DNA of 64,000 bases from Nematopogon swammerdamellus. Lineage: Eukaryota; Arthropoda; Insecta; Lepidoptera; Adelidae. The position numbers and the translations under genes are program-made. The stretch lies in assembly GCA_946902875.1 (NCBI GenBank), contig OX336345.1, forward strand, positions 20,367,395-20,431,394, given 5' to 3'. This document shows, in pieces, positions 40,437-50,298 of this stretch; within the stretch, counting starts at the first letter, position 1; each line of letters begins with the position of its first letter. Below the pieces are notes generated by a model. The model was given only the letters and a program-made list of their open reading frames with translations. It made no database searches and was not told the DNA's origin.

Positions 40437-41235
40437 TCTTCCGCACTGCGAAACTCTGGAATGCGCTTCCTCCCGATATGTGTTTCCTTCATTGTATGAC
40501 TTAGGATCTTTCAAGATAAGAGAAGCGTAAACGCAGCGTATGTATAATATTATTATGCTGTAAGTATTAATGCTCTTGTGAGCGCTAGTATGTGTTAATT
40601 ATTTGTAAGTTACTATAATATATACAGGGTGTAAAAACGGCGAGTACATTAAATTTAGGAAATGATTATTGGGATCAAGAGTAACAAAAAAGTCAAATAA
40701 CTTTTTTCTGAATTCCCTATAAAAAGTTACAGTTTTCATACAAACTAATTGATTATATTATTTTAGTGTAAAAATGATCTAATGACAATAGGGCGGCGCG
40801 GAGGGGGGAAGAACGGATGAGACGTGAGCGCCTCGGACGGAGGTGTTGGCGGGAGGGGCGGGGGTTAGCTTTGTGAGTGGAGGACTGGAGGTCGGCAGGC
40901 GGAGGGTGCGGAGCGGCAACAACGCGTGTTAAATTACCTACACTAGACGAAAACATACATTTCAAAAATTCATATCTCGAAAACTAGACACTTTAGAGAA
41001 AAACTTAAGTTGCTTTTTTGTCTAGGAAAAACATGAGGATTGAACTGGCGAAATTAATGTAATCGCCGTTTTAACACCCTGTATAATACTTATAAGGTAG
41101 GTACTAACAAAACATTGTGACTTGCGAAGTTTGTTTGTCAGTTCTTCTTCGCATTGAATTTAGAACTGGCGGAATTTTTGACATGTCCAAGCGTAGGTTA
41201 CTTACCTATGGATGAAATTATACAATAAACAATAC
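40437..41235 (+). pseudogene. LINE RT C-terminus and 3'-UTR, interrupted by a MITE
   Basis: CGCACTGCGAAACTCTGGAA codes RTAKLWNALPPDM, the CR1/Jockey C-terminal signature, followed by stop-containing sequence and the M-type UTR. A MITE (40625-41081) sits inside. After it come ATACTTATAAGGTAGG, GCGAAGTTTGTTTGTCAGTT and ATTATACAATAAACAATA. This links UTR family M to a LINE. Confidence 0.7.
40625..41081. mobile_element. MITE, 457 bp, CAGGGTGT ends, TA duplication
   Basis: CAGGGTGTAAAAACGGCGA at the left, inverted as TCGCCGTTTTAACACCCTG at the right, TA on both sides. 40790-40930 inside is GC-rich (GGCGGCGCGGAGGGGGG). It interrupts a LINE UTR whose uninterrupted form is seen at 4965. Confidence 0.8.
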
Positions 41236-41485
41236 ATAAACTCTATATAAGTTACGGTATCAAGTTTCAGCCGCTGTATAAGGAATGACCCTTATCGGTC
41301 AGCGATTTCAGCAACTTATGGCGGTATTCACGCTTCAGTGTAATCCAACCCAACACGAATGAGTCGATGACCCCACTCGACAGGCGTGACCTTGCTCAAT
41401 GAAATCACCATTTATTTTTACACGAATAGTTCGTTAGGGGTATTTTAGGGGTGTGCTGGGCAGGTACCGCAGAGAGATCCTTCTA
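41236..41485. other. Unassigned sequence
   Basis: No repeat or gene recognised. Confidence 0.3.
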
Positions 41486-41487
41486 TA

Positions 41488-42780
41488 TACGCAGTCGGGT
41501 CATAAGTTCTGTCACAACCTTATTATTTTCAAATTTCGAATACTGGCCAGAAATGTTTTGATTGATTTTGAATAAGGAACATTTTGCGTCTTTTAATACT
41601 CCATTTTAAAACATGGAGTGGACGCAAAAGGAAGACACAATCGCAGTTATTGCGTTGCACCGCTGCGGTTACTCGCCAACTGAGATTTTTAAACTTCTAA
41701 AAAAAATTAAAAATAACACTGAGGTTTGTTTAACCTATAATTAAACGATTCGGTGAAGATTCGAGCTTCGAACATCCCAAGAGGAGTGGCCGGCCTCGTA
41801 CGGTTAGGACACCGGCGGTCATCAAGGCAGTGAGGGCGCGAATCCAACGAAATGCTGTGCGCAAGCAACAATTTTTAGCTCTGTAGATGCGGTTAAGCAG
41901 AACCACAGTTAAAAGAGTATTAAATAAACACCTGGGACTATGAGCTTAGGAAATATGACATTTTTTAAATAAGCGTCTGAAAAAAATAAGGATAGTGAGA
42001 TCTCGGACTTTGTCAAGGCGGTACGTGAGAAAAAAGTACCGCGAAATCGTTTTTTCAGACAAATTTTTTTTTTACCTTGAACAAAGTTACAACATAGAAA
42101 ATGATAAAGTTTATGCCCATAACAGTGAAGAAGTGGGCATGCCTATCCCGAGAGTTCAGCGTGGACATCATTCTTCATTATTCATGGTTTGGCTTGAAGT
42201 CTCATATTCAGGCCTAACTGAGGTGTTTTTCTGTGAGAAAGGTGTAAAAATCAGTGTCGTTGTCTACCAAAATACGGTGCTTACAAACATTGTGGAACCT
42301 CTTTCTCACAAAATGTTCAAAAACAGACACTGGGTACACCAACAAAATTCTGCGCCAGCTCATAGGGCAGCAAGCACGCAAAATTGGCCGACCGCCCATG
42401 GAATCGACTTCATCAGGCACCAAGAATGGCCCTCCTCCAGCCCAGACTTGAAACCATTGGATTACAAAATATGGCAACATTTGGAGGAGAAACTCTGCGC
42501 TAATCCTCACCAGAATTTGGAGTCTCTCAAAGCATCCCGGATTAAAGCAGCTGCTGATATAGACACGAACGTCGCGCGTCGTGCGTGCTGCGATCAACAA
42601 CTGGCCAGGCAGGTTGAGAGTCTGCATTCAAAATCTGGGAGGGTTTTTTGAATAATTTTAATAAAATTTTAATCTACTTTAATCTGCCTTTCTTTTCATA
42701 TATATATTTCAAACTAACATAAAAGTCGTACAATTTATTTAATAATGTATTTGTGACAGAACTTATGACCCGACCTAGTA
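41488..42780 (+). mobile_element. maT-type (DD37D) Tc1/mariner transposon, full length, dead
   Basis: The termini share GTCGGGTCATAAGTTCTGTC-type inverted repeats (41494-41514 and, inverted, 42751-42774) with TA at 41486-41487 and 42781-42782. Length of about 1.3 kb is normal for the superfamily. It contains the broken transposase described next. Confidence 0.88.
41613..42651 (+). pseudogene. maT (DD37D) transposase, inactivated
   Basis: The reading starts MEWTQKEDTIAVIALHRCGY, a helix-turn-helix-like N-terminus, and is broken by stops and frameshifts near 41741 and 41885-41990. The last 218 codons from 41995 are open. The catalytic triad appears as VFSD (D22), HQQNSAPAH (N118, normally Asp) and SPDLKPLD (D156). 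The 37-residue spacing between positions 118 and 156 defines the DD37D/maT clade known from Bombyx and other insects. The D-to-N change (AAT at 42346-42348) alone should abolish catalysis. Confidence 0.88.
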
Positions 42781-42783
42781 TAT

Positions 42784-43177
42784 AGGGTGTTACGATGACC
42801 ATGTCATTAACTTCGGGAGGGTTACATAGACACTCAAATAAACACGTTACGCAAAAAAAAAATATATGTTTATCGTATTACTTTTCGAGAAATTTAACAA
42901 AACATGTTAGCTACCTAAACATTAACCTGTGTGTAACAGTAGGTAACTTGCATTGTACGGGGTCAATGACCGTACTATGTTCAAACGCAGAACAGCTGTT
43001 TGTTGTAAGTAAGTCACAAGGTCACTATGATTGGTTTTTACAGCTACTTATTTGATTGAATTTTTTTGTTAGGAGAAAAAATGCTCCTATAAACATATGT
43101 TTTTTTCTTACGTAAAGTGTTTATTTCAGTGTGTATGTAACCCTCCCGAAGTTAATGACATGGTCAGCGAAACACCT
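42784..43177. mobile_element. MITE abutting the maT element
   Basis: GGGTGTTACGATGACCATG and GTCATTAACTTCGGGAGGG at the left are inverted at 43140-43177 (CCCTCCCGAAGTTAATGAC, GGTCAGCGAAACACC). TATA borders on both sides. It starts two bases after the maT target TA. Confidence 0.8.
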
Positions 43178-43196
43178 TATATATATTATATACTTT

Positions 43197-43569
43197 TTTT
43201 AAATATGGACTCCAAATTTGGTAGCCATATTCAAGTAGTGGTCTTATATAAGTCTTGTAGAGTTTCAGAAACAGTTCTGCGGTGATGGAGGAGAAGGCTT
43301 TCCTTATTGTATAGAGAAGTGAATTTGCTCTCTTCACTAGCTCAATTATGTGCGCTTCCCATTTTTAGATCTTCTGATATCACGACTCCTAAATCCTTTT
43401 GCGACTTAACTGGTTGTATTTGGTTTCCACCAATGTTGTATGAGAGCTTTGGGTTTTTAGACCCTATGTGGAGTACATAGTCAAGGGTGTCTTGTATGGT
43501 CTGATGGCGTATAAGAGGGTCTGCAAAAAAATTTGTATCATCGGCAAAGAGTGAGAAGCTGAGTTTCAT
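43197..43569 (-). pseudogene. LINE reverse transcriptase palm/thumb fragment
   Basis: The minus strand begins KLSFSLFADDTNFF, containing the catalytic F-A-D-D box (residues 8-11 of a 75-codon frame). It continues QKDLGVVISEDLKM and, after one frameshift near 43345, reads IELVKRANSLLYTIRKAFSS and YKTYIRPLLEYGYQIWSP. This is the CR1/Jockey-type order of palm motif, LG(V) block and thumb. Both flanks are missing, so it is a relic. Confidence 0.8.
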
Positions 43570-43619
43570 GATGGCTGGTAGGTCTATATGCGCGCACCGG
43601 TAGTCGGTAAATTACCGTG

Positions 43620-43688
43620 GTTGGTTGGTTGTCCTAATACTTTTCTAAACGTACATAGTGGTCGTTGTTGTGCTGTAATTTACCAAAG
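43620..43688 (+). mobile_element. Family B SINE fragment
   Basis: GTCCTAATACTTTTCTAAACG, AGTGGTCGTTGTTGTGCTGT and AATTTACCA are B blocks. Confidence 0.6.
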
Positions 43689-43689
43689 T

Positions 43690-44066
43690 CCTTTTTTTTA
43701 TGGAAACAGACACGGTAGGCTAGATAACCTACAACATCCGTGATGTTAGCCCATAACACCTTAGTGAGCTAGGTGCCATGTCAGTGCTTCCCTTCGATCG
43801 TGCCGTACTGGACGGAAAACACGAACTATTTACAATAGCCGTTTCGACTGACGTTTCATTCAGTGCGGTGGTACCAACCCGGGAGGGATAACCCTTCCAT
43901 CTAGTAGGTCTTACCTTGGAAGGGACCTACAGTTTTACGTAGAATCCGAACCACGGTCAGCCTCCAACGGTCGGCAGTCACCCATCCAAGTACTGACCGC
44001 GCCCAGGTGTGCTTATGATCCGACGGACAGTCGACCGACCGCACCACTGAGCTACCGAGGCTGACA
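43690..44066 (-). mobile_element. Family A SINE, full length, composite head
   Basis: TATGGAAACAGACACGG tail, core, CTTACCTTGGAAGGGACC, ACGGTCAGCCTCCAACGGTC and CACTGAGCTACCGAGGCTGAC. Head variant with GTGTGCTTATGATC as at 11291. Confidence 0.85.
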
Positions 44067-44163
44067 AACTCGGCTACATAATCTACTTACACCTGGTGAA
44101 GTAGGTGCCATGTCAGTGCTAAGGTCGTGCTAGCTACATTGAACTGAACGAAAAACACGAACT
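44067..44163 (-). mobile_element. Family A tail fragment
   Basis: CTCGGCTACATAATCTAC, CACCTGGTGAAGTAGGTGCC and CGAAAAACACGAACTAT; the head side is cut by the next SINE. Confidence 0.65.
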
Positions 44164-44473
44164 ATGATACATACATACATACCACACACGCTGTATCCAG
44201 ACAATCAGGGTAAACAGAGTAATCGGTGTTGTGCTGCAAGAACTCTGGAAAATTGCAACACAACATCGACCACCACGATTAGCAAAGTATTCGGACAAGA
44301 TAACTATCAAGCAGCAAGTAAGGCACAAAGACCCACCTACTGTACGACTTGGTGGAAGGACCATACCAAGGTGAGAGGTGGCAAACCTGTCACCCTTTAG
44401 CACAGCATCTCGTCCTTATCCCTTAGTCGCCTTTTACGAGATGCACGAATAGAGACGCAGTGGGGCTATTTTT
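44164..44473 (-). mobile_element. Family B SINE, split near its 5' end by family J
   Basis: TACATACATACATACCACAC tail through GACGCAGTGGGGCTATTTTT. The missing end (AAGTACCGGCGGGCGG) is at 44907-44960. Confidence 0.8.
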
Positions 44474-44906
44474 GAAGTGAAAACTTCTTTAGCGGCGCTT
44501 GGCACTTTTTTAGGTGGGTAAAAAATGTTAAACTCGCGTCAGATCTCGAAAAGCGACAGATTTATTTTTATTATTTAAAATGTAACCTTAAGTCATTGCA
44601 TTAAGGGTTAAGTTACGAGTGGCTCGGGATCAATTCTGTTCGTCTCTCAGCGAATCAAGGGAATCCGATATTCGTTTGGTCTTTTATGTGATTTCGTCGC
44701 TCAATGGTAAGAGTGTAGGATTTGTATTTTTTGACCATGGGTTTGAATCCCTCAATTTTGTTTTTGTTTTTTTTTTTCTTTTGTTTTCTTTTTTAAGCAA
44801 TGTTACGGTGTTTAAATTGTTTTTAGGGTGTTTAGTTTTTTTTATAACCACCTAAGAATTATTTTCGGAAATACAAAAAGTTTTCACTTCTGCCGGCGTT
44901 CCCGGA
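44474..44906. mobile_element. Family J element with internal tRNA-like segment
   Basis: Starts GAAGTGAAAACTTCTTTAGC and ends GGAGTGCAACT. GGGGCTATTTTT before it and GGGGCTTTTTTTT after it look like a long target duplication inside family B. The simple J copy at 58226-58400 lacks the inner block at 44633-44880. That block includes TCGCTCAATGGTAAGAGTG (A-box-like) and GGGTTTGAATCCC (B-box-like), then T-rich sequence. A tRNA-derived SINE nested in J is the simplest reading. Confidence 0.5.
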
Positions 44907-44960
44907 GTGCAACTGGGGCTTTTTTTTTAAGTACCGGCGGGCGGCCTCACACACAGTACA
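44907..44960 (-). mobile_element. Family B 5' end, continuation
   Basis: TTTAAGTACCGGCGGGCGGC and CACACACAGTAC match the inverted B terminus with a few changes. Confidence 0.65.
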
Positions 44961-45660
44961 ATGATGAACTGTGATGTAATGACTATATTTTTAAACACGC
45001 TGCCTGTAAGGTTTTGAAGGGGGATTTTTCGAAGGACACCTTCTTACTATCATTTTATAATTTTATGTTCTGTTTATAGACGTCCAGAGATACCAGCCTT
45101 GCGGCTACAAAATCCAGACGTCTACACCTGCACTCTTGCGAGTACAGTGATCATGTATGCCAGATCGAGGGCCCATAGCTGTACCGTTTTTTCTAAATAA
45201 TCCCATGGGAAAAACACAGACTGAAGCCTTTCCCCAGCCGATCCGAGCCACCACCCGTCTACCCGAAGGAACCCCCGACCGAAGCCGAGAGCCGGGGGTG
45301 AAGCCATCACTGCCACTGGAGTCCAACAACAGCCTGTGCCCAGGGCCTCAGCACTTTGTGCTAGCCGTAGCTTTTGTTTTCACCAGCTATGTATATGCGT
45401 GGAATTGCATATGACCACCACCTAATGTGTACCGGGGATCCACCGGTCTTGAAGAACTTATAGCGTCTTTGACTCGTGAGAAATCCAACCCACATCCACA
45501 TATAAGTGTGTGTTGCACCGACATACCGATCTACATTATTCGCTCACCACTCGCCAGCTTTCGCTACTTATTCCCGTGTTTGATACTTCGAAAGAAGCAC
45601 CAGGGAATCAACGCTAAACCACAACCCCTGCGAAGGACAGTCCTGCATGAATATGGATGT
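44961..45660. other. Unassigned, possibly old LINE sequence
   Basis: Balanced base composition and 64-85 codon frames on both strands, but no domain I recognise. GACGTC-containing inverted pieces (ATAGACGTCC at 45078, GACGTCTAC at 45117) are present. Confidence 0.25.
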
Positions 45661-45890
45661 TCGCCGTGATGGGTCTAACACATTTTGTCTGGTGTTGTGT
45701 TTTCGACACATCGCCGCCGCCGCCGGCGCCGCCCGCCCGTTCACTAGCTCGCTCCAGAGCGGGGACGCTCACAAACTTTCTGTTCGATAACGCTTGGGGG
45801 GGGGGGGGGGGGGGGGGGCGGGCTTGGGGGAGGGGAATGGGGGCAACCTTGAGAGGGGTAGGTAGGGGAAGGGACGGCTCCTGAAATGGG
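45661..45890 (+). repeat. GC-rich tract with poly-G run
   Basis: GCCGCCGCCGCCGGCGCCGC at 45712, then 23 G (45796-45818), CGGGCTTGGGGGAGGGG and AATGGGGGC. Strong quadruplex-type pattern on the plus strand. Confidence 0.75.
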
Positions 45891-45947
45891 AAGAAAGTAT
45901 TTCTCGCTACGCGTCACATTAGCGTACAGTTCGGTAAATTTGTATAG

Positions 45948-46095
45948 CACAAAGGCCCTTGTGCACGTTGGCCCAAACGGGCCAACGCAACGTTTTGGCG
46001 TAAGGAGCAGGGACGCAGCATTGTATAGGCACTTTCTGAAGTGAGATAGACAAAGCGTTGGCAAATGAACTGGGCCAACGTGTTAAGGCCCCCAG
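45948..46095. mobile_element. Possible MITE, inverted GTGCACGTTGGCC ends
   Basis: AAGGCCCTTGTGCACGTTGG at the left; inverted CCAACGTGTTAAGGCCCCC at the right, plus an internal GTTGGCCC..GGGCCAAC hairpin at 45980. Target duplication uncertain. Confidence 0.45.
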
Positions 46096-46239
46096 TACAT
46101 TTTTCTGTTCTGACCTAACCCAGACTTATACAAGGTTGAGTTAGGTTGCAAAAATGCAACTAGAATTATACTCATTATTCGCTCGTGAAACTTATGTATG
46201 AAATACATTTGCTGACATCACGGATGTTATAATATAAAT

Positions 46240-46500
46240 TCTTTAATTAGGTACAGTAGAACCAGGATAAAAATAAATCTTATTACTCCTAGTCGAACTA
46301 CTGGCAATGCTACTTGTCCGTAGTCCTACTGGTAGAACCAAGGGCAACGTTTTTGCCCGTGGTACTACCAGTTGAACCATACCATAGGTCATGTTACTTG
46401 CCCGTAGTCCTACTGGTAGAACCAGGGACAAAAAACTTTGCCCTTGGTTCTACCAGTAGGACTACGCAGTAAGACCACGGGCACAGATTACTTAGTAGTT
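46240..46500. repeat. Imperfect tandem and inverted repeat (GTAGTCCTACTGGTAGAACC)
   Basis: The unit occurs at 46319 and 46403 (period 84 bp). Its inverse at 46441-46466 makes a 64-bp hairpin with the second copy. Further degenerate pieces surround it. Confidence 0.7.
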
Positions 46501-46526
46501 ACTTCGTAACAGATAAATCACTTCAT

Positions 46527-46636
46527 AGAAAAAGTTCCATACCTTCGGCTTTAATAGCCTACTGTTTTACGTCGCCAATCGCAGCGTGTAAAATTGTACC
46601 TAAACGATCGAGTGTAAAGTGATTATTGCTTTGCAA
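46527..46636 (+). repeat. Dispersed repeat R, copy 1
   Basis: AGAAAAAGTTCCATACCTTC, ACGTCGCCAATCGCAGCGTG and GAGTGTAAAGTGATTATTGC recur at 55739-55851 with few differences. Nature unknown. Confidence 0.65.
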
Positions 46637-46790
46637 TGAATACGACTTGGCTCCCCCAAGTGCCAGTTCTATCATCTAGTACCGATTCATCTGTGGTCGT
46701 AACCTTTTAACTTCCAATTTTCCATTGTTTCGAATTTCGTATCCCGACCAACGACGCGTCCCCCCCATTCTTTGCCTCACACCCCTCGAA

Positions 46791-46812
46791 CCCCCCCCCC
46801 CCCCCCCCCCCC
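46791..46812 (+). repeat. Poly-C run, 22 bp
   Basis: Uninterrupted C homopolymer; GTCCCCCCCATTC lies 30 bp upstream. Confidence 0.9.
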
Positions 46813-46952
46813 ATTCGCTCTTCCCGTTCGGGTGAGCACTACAGCGTTCATTGAAATAAAATCTAGAGGAACGGCATTTCATTCATTGCATTAATTTGAA
46901 CTTGTTGGCAAAGTTTGGTCGGCACGCACATTATCTGCAGCAGAGAGAAGCT

Positions 46953-47010
46953 ACGTCAGCCACGGTGGCTCGGTGGTGCGATCGGTGCACACTTGGGCGC
47001 GGTCAGAAAT
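46953..47010 (+). mobile_element. Family A composite-head fragment, diverged
   Basis: GTCAGCCACGGTGGCTCGG, GTGGTGCGATCGG and TGGGCGCGGTCAG follow head order without core or tail. Confidence 0.45.
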
Positions 47011-47159
47011 TAATTAGTGACCACATGGACGTTAATAGGGGGGAGGTAATATTCACCCCAAACTCACCGGCACAACTATTTATGATATGGAATACTGTAG
47101 CCACATTTGGGAAGGCAGCCTCCAGTATCTGTGAGCGCCGTCAGCTGTGACGTCATGCG

Positions 47160-47530
47160 AAAAATTTAAATTTTGGACGTTCAGACATTTAACTTTATCT
47201 CCAAATGTATGACATTTTGAGGAAAGTGAATAGTTTTGTGCACAACTACATAAGAGTACCTATATAGTTTATTTTTTTCAGAATTTTCGAACAACCTTTA
47301 ATAGGTCAAAGTTCGGCGACAAAAGTGCAGTTTTTTGTCAACTTTTAAACGAAATATTTGTTAAAGTAAACTAATTGATTATAGCAAAGTCATATATTCT
47401 TGAAATTGCCTTAACAATACCTATAGAATGACGGTATATTTTATTTATTAAAAAAATAAAAATATATTTTTGGTTTACATTTTGGGGTACCCTGTACTTT
47501 TCACAGGACTATTAGACAAACTTATGTACT
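47160..47530. other. AT-rich stretch, MITE-like right end
   Basis: GGGGTACCCTGTA near 47486 looks like an inverted TACAGGGTACCCC terminus; no matching left end seen. Partial similarity to the MITE at 36891 (CTCCAAATGTATG, GGAAAGTGAAT). Confidence 0.35.
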
Positions 47531-47632
47531 TATAACATATCTACCGCCAAAGTTATACGTAATTTGGCGTGAGTTTCATCGAAATCGGTTCGGTAGGTCC
47601 GGACATATCTGCGCGTGACCGACAGACAGACA

Positions 47633-47693
47633 GACAGACACCAGAGCGATCCCATAAGGGAGGGACCCTTATGGGATCGCTCTGGTGTCTGTC
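47633..47693. repeat. Perfect 28-bp-stem hairpin
   Basis: GACAGACACCAGAGCGATCC...AAGGG (47633-47660), a 5-nt loop AGGGA, then the exact inverse (47666-47693). The left stem begins in a (GACA)n microsatellite, so the right stem ends in GTGTCTGTC. Confidence 0.9.
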
Positions 47694-47737
47694 TTTTTCG
47701 CATTTTGCGCCGGGATCCTAAAAACCACCTCCACATG

Positions 47738-48020
47738 TTTTAATTTTTTTTTATTGAAAGCGCGACATATGGCGCCGATCTATCTACAGGTCTATAGGTG
47801 TCTAACGACGCCCATGGACGTTCGGTCGTGTGCGGGGTTTGCGAATGCCATGCCGGCCTGACAGGTGCCCATTCACGCCCCTATTGAAGGATCCGGGACT
47901 GTTGGGGGAGGGGAGGGAATATATGAGCAGGGAGAGCGTTCCAGAGTTTACCTGTTCTGTAGAGGAAAGATCTGCAGAATCGATTGGTACGCATCCGCGT
48001 TTAGTCCAACGTTATGCTCC
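47738..48020 (-). pseudogene. Family N LINE relic
   Basis: TTTTTTTATTGAAAGCGCGA, GGACGTTCGGTCG, AATGCCATGCCGGCCTGACA, GCAGGGAGAGCGTTCCAGAG and GAGGAAAGATCTGCAG. It encodes the same C-terminal RT segment on the minus strand, with frame breaks. Confidence 0.65.
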
Positions 48021-48655
48021 TTCTAGATATCTATTTCCATGATAACGTTATTATTTAGCATTGGTAATATTTTCGGGAGCTGGTAACTCGCGCGCTGGCA
48101 AATTGTTCTTCGGATGATGTTTGCAGGATGTTTTGGGAACAAATAATTCAAAGAGTAGAACTCGTTGACATGTTGGAGAGTCGTTATAAATTGGGTGCTA
48201 CTGAAAATCTAGTGTTTAGGGTTTCGCACCGTACGGGACCCTATTACTAAGCCTACGCCGTCTGTCCGTCCGTCTTCTGAATAGTAATATGTAGCGGGTT
48301 GAAATTAGCTGTTTCTGTTTCACGATCGGACGTCGATCCATAGCACCACCGCGCTACAGAGGCTGGCAACATTTCTAATATGATAACTCAAGTTTGTCCA
48401 GTTTCAATCACGCATTCAATGACTTTCGGATGTGGGGTAGACTGTTGTGACAATCCGTATATTTTAGGAACACATTTATTTTTCAATAACAAATTACGAA
48501 TACATACGATCAGCTCTATACACATACATAGCGTCACGCCTGTTACCCAATGTGGTAGGCAGAGACAAACTGTTCACCGCGTAATTTCGGTCTACGGTTA
48601 TATGGAAGGTCGCATGTTAAAAAAAAACTTTATTAAAATTAATTTTAAAATCAAG
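48021..48655. other. Family L, head and Metulj-motif fragments in unassigned DNA
   Basis: 48215-48305 is a family L piece (GCACCGTACGGGACCCTATT, ACTAAGCCTACGCCG). 48330-48366 resembles an inverted A head end (CACCACCGCGCTACAGAGGC). 48515-48575 (ATAGCGTCACGCCTGTTACC, GGTAGGCAGAGAC) is a Metulj-type SINE motif. Otherwise nothing. Confidence 0.4.
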
Positions 48656-49250
48656 CAATTGAATTTTAGATCTCGTGGCGTTCTGACCCATTCTCAGGAC
48701 CCACTGTCAAAAAAAAAAAATTGTGGCCTTCCGACCCAATTACATTTAATTTTGAGGGGCGTTCTGACCCACTTACCTGAAAACACAGATACAGTAAGTG
48801 AACTTCCTTTGTGGCAATTTGCAAACCTCCTATAATTTCTGCTGCCCTGGTACTTTATAGCCATTCCCATTCCCAGCTTACCAAGAAGTCTTCGGATTTC
48901 CACTTTAATTACGGTGACTGTATTCTGACCATTTGAATACTTTATTGCACAAAAAATAACAAAAGGCGGACTTAAAGCCTAAATGCATCTGTATGTCACC
49001 TCAATAGTGTCGGTTTAAATTTTTCATTTTCATTTTACATACATACATAACGTTATGCCTGTTTTTCAAAAGGGTAAGCAGAGACTACGGATCTCAACGT
49101 GCCATGGTCATATTAGTCATAATATGACTAATATTTGATTTAATTTATATTATAAATTATATTTATATTAGGACAAGTTAAATTATCAAGCACAGGCAGT
49201 AATAGGTATTTATTCGACACTAGCTTCTGCCCGCGGCTTCGCTCGCGGTA
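48656..49250. other. Short GGCGTTCTGACCC repeats and SINE/LINE scraps
   Basis: GGCGTTCTGACCC-type motif at 48678, 48723 (GGCCTTCCGACCC) and 48758. Inverted LINE-like tail at 48935-49000 (TTTATTGCACAAAAAATAAC, GGCGGACTTAAAGCC). Metulj-type motif at 49037-49110. Inverted CTAG-ended Helitron-like terminus at 49222-49250 (CTAGCTTCTGCCCGCGG). Confidence 0.4.
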
Positions 49251-49916
49251 TACTCGATTTAATAACAAATTCGATTTAACGCTTCTCTTAATATCTACCT
49301 ACAAAAATGACTCGAATCCAGATACCTACCTACTGTAGGTATATGGCTTGGTGGCAAACGATTGTAGGTTGATATTCTCAGTAAAGTATATGAATTCCTT
49401 TGAATCGTCCGAGACTATAAATTAAGCTAAAACGCGGCATCAAACCAGGAACGGACGATTCTTTCGCAGAATGAATTATTTAATTCTATTAGACGGAGAA
49501 TCGTCCATAAAAAGTGTACTGAATCGCGAAATTGTCCCATCCCGTCGTGTCGTTCCGATCCGATCCCAAAGGGGGGGAAGAATTTAAAGCTGTAGATAGG
49601 TCATTATTAAATTAAATGTTTGTTTGATTTCTCCTATAACATACTTATCTTCGAGTAATATGGCAACAAATAAATATAAACGGAGAAAAAGGGGCCTAAA
49701 ATCTGTTGGTTGTTTGTTGGTCCCTTTTGCATTCGCTGTGATAATCGAACTGGCTAAATGCTATATATATATGTTTATTGTTAAAATAATGACTAATCCG
49801 AGTGTAGTGTATTGTATATGGATGATGAATAAAGAATAAAGAATACTAGATGTGAGAGGTTTCAACCATAAATGTAATTCCATGTTTATATTTTCGGATT
49901 AAAATAATATAGAAGT
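49251..49916. other. Unassigned, with small inverted repeat and a LINE-like tail
   Basis: GGACGATTCT (49452) and AGAATCGTCC (49496) bracket about 55 bp. 49595-49855 ends GATGAATAAAGAATAAAGAA like a LINE 3' end. The 71-codon frame there has no known homolog. Confidence 0.35.
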
Positions 49917-50298
49917 AATAGGCCTCCGTACGAAGTACGGAAACCTAAAAACCAGTTCGAGGAGTTGATGACTCTTCTACTGCTTTGAATATTTTAGGGG
50001 CGGCCATTTTATTCTGTCTATAAAATCTGCAAGAAACGACCGACTGATGTTCTTCTCTTTAAATAGGTTTTTAGTAAGGCTTTAGCGACGCGCCCTTGTC
50101 ATCTCACGCGGTGTTTTATTTGTCATTCCTCGTCTCATAAATGAGCGTGTCGTACGAAAAGGCTGGCGGGTTAGTACCACTGCTTTATGATAACTGCGAC
50201 TGCTCATTTTTAAGGGCTCATTTAGAGTTAAATTGTTCTTTCACATATTGTCGAAATCATGGAGAGAAAATCAATGGCGATTAGTTATTATGAGATTA

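Noticed and set aside
42214..42627. 137-codon minus-strand frame
   Set aside because: Antisense shadow of the maT transposase.
44680..44765. Possible tRNA gene
   Set aside because: Box-like motifs only, with T-rich loop sequence and no clear acceptor stem; part of a repeat.
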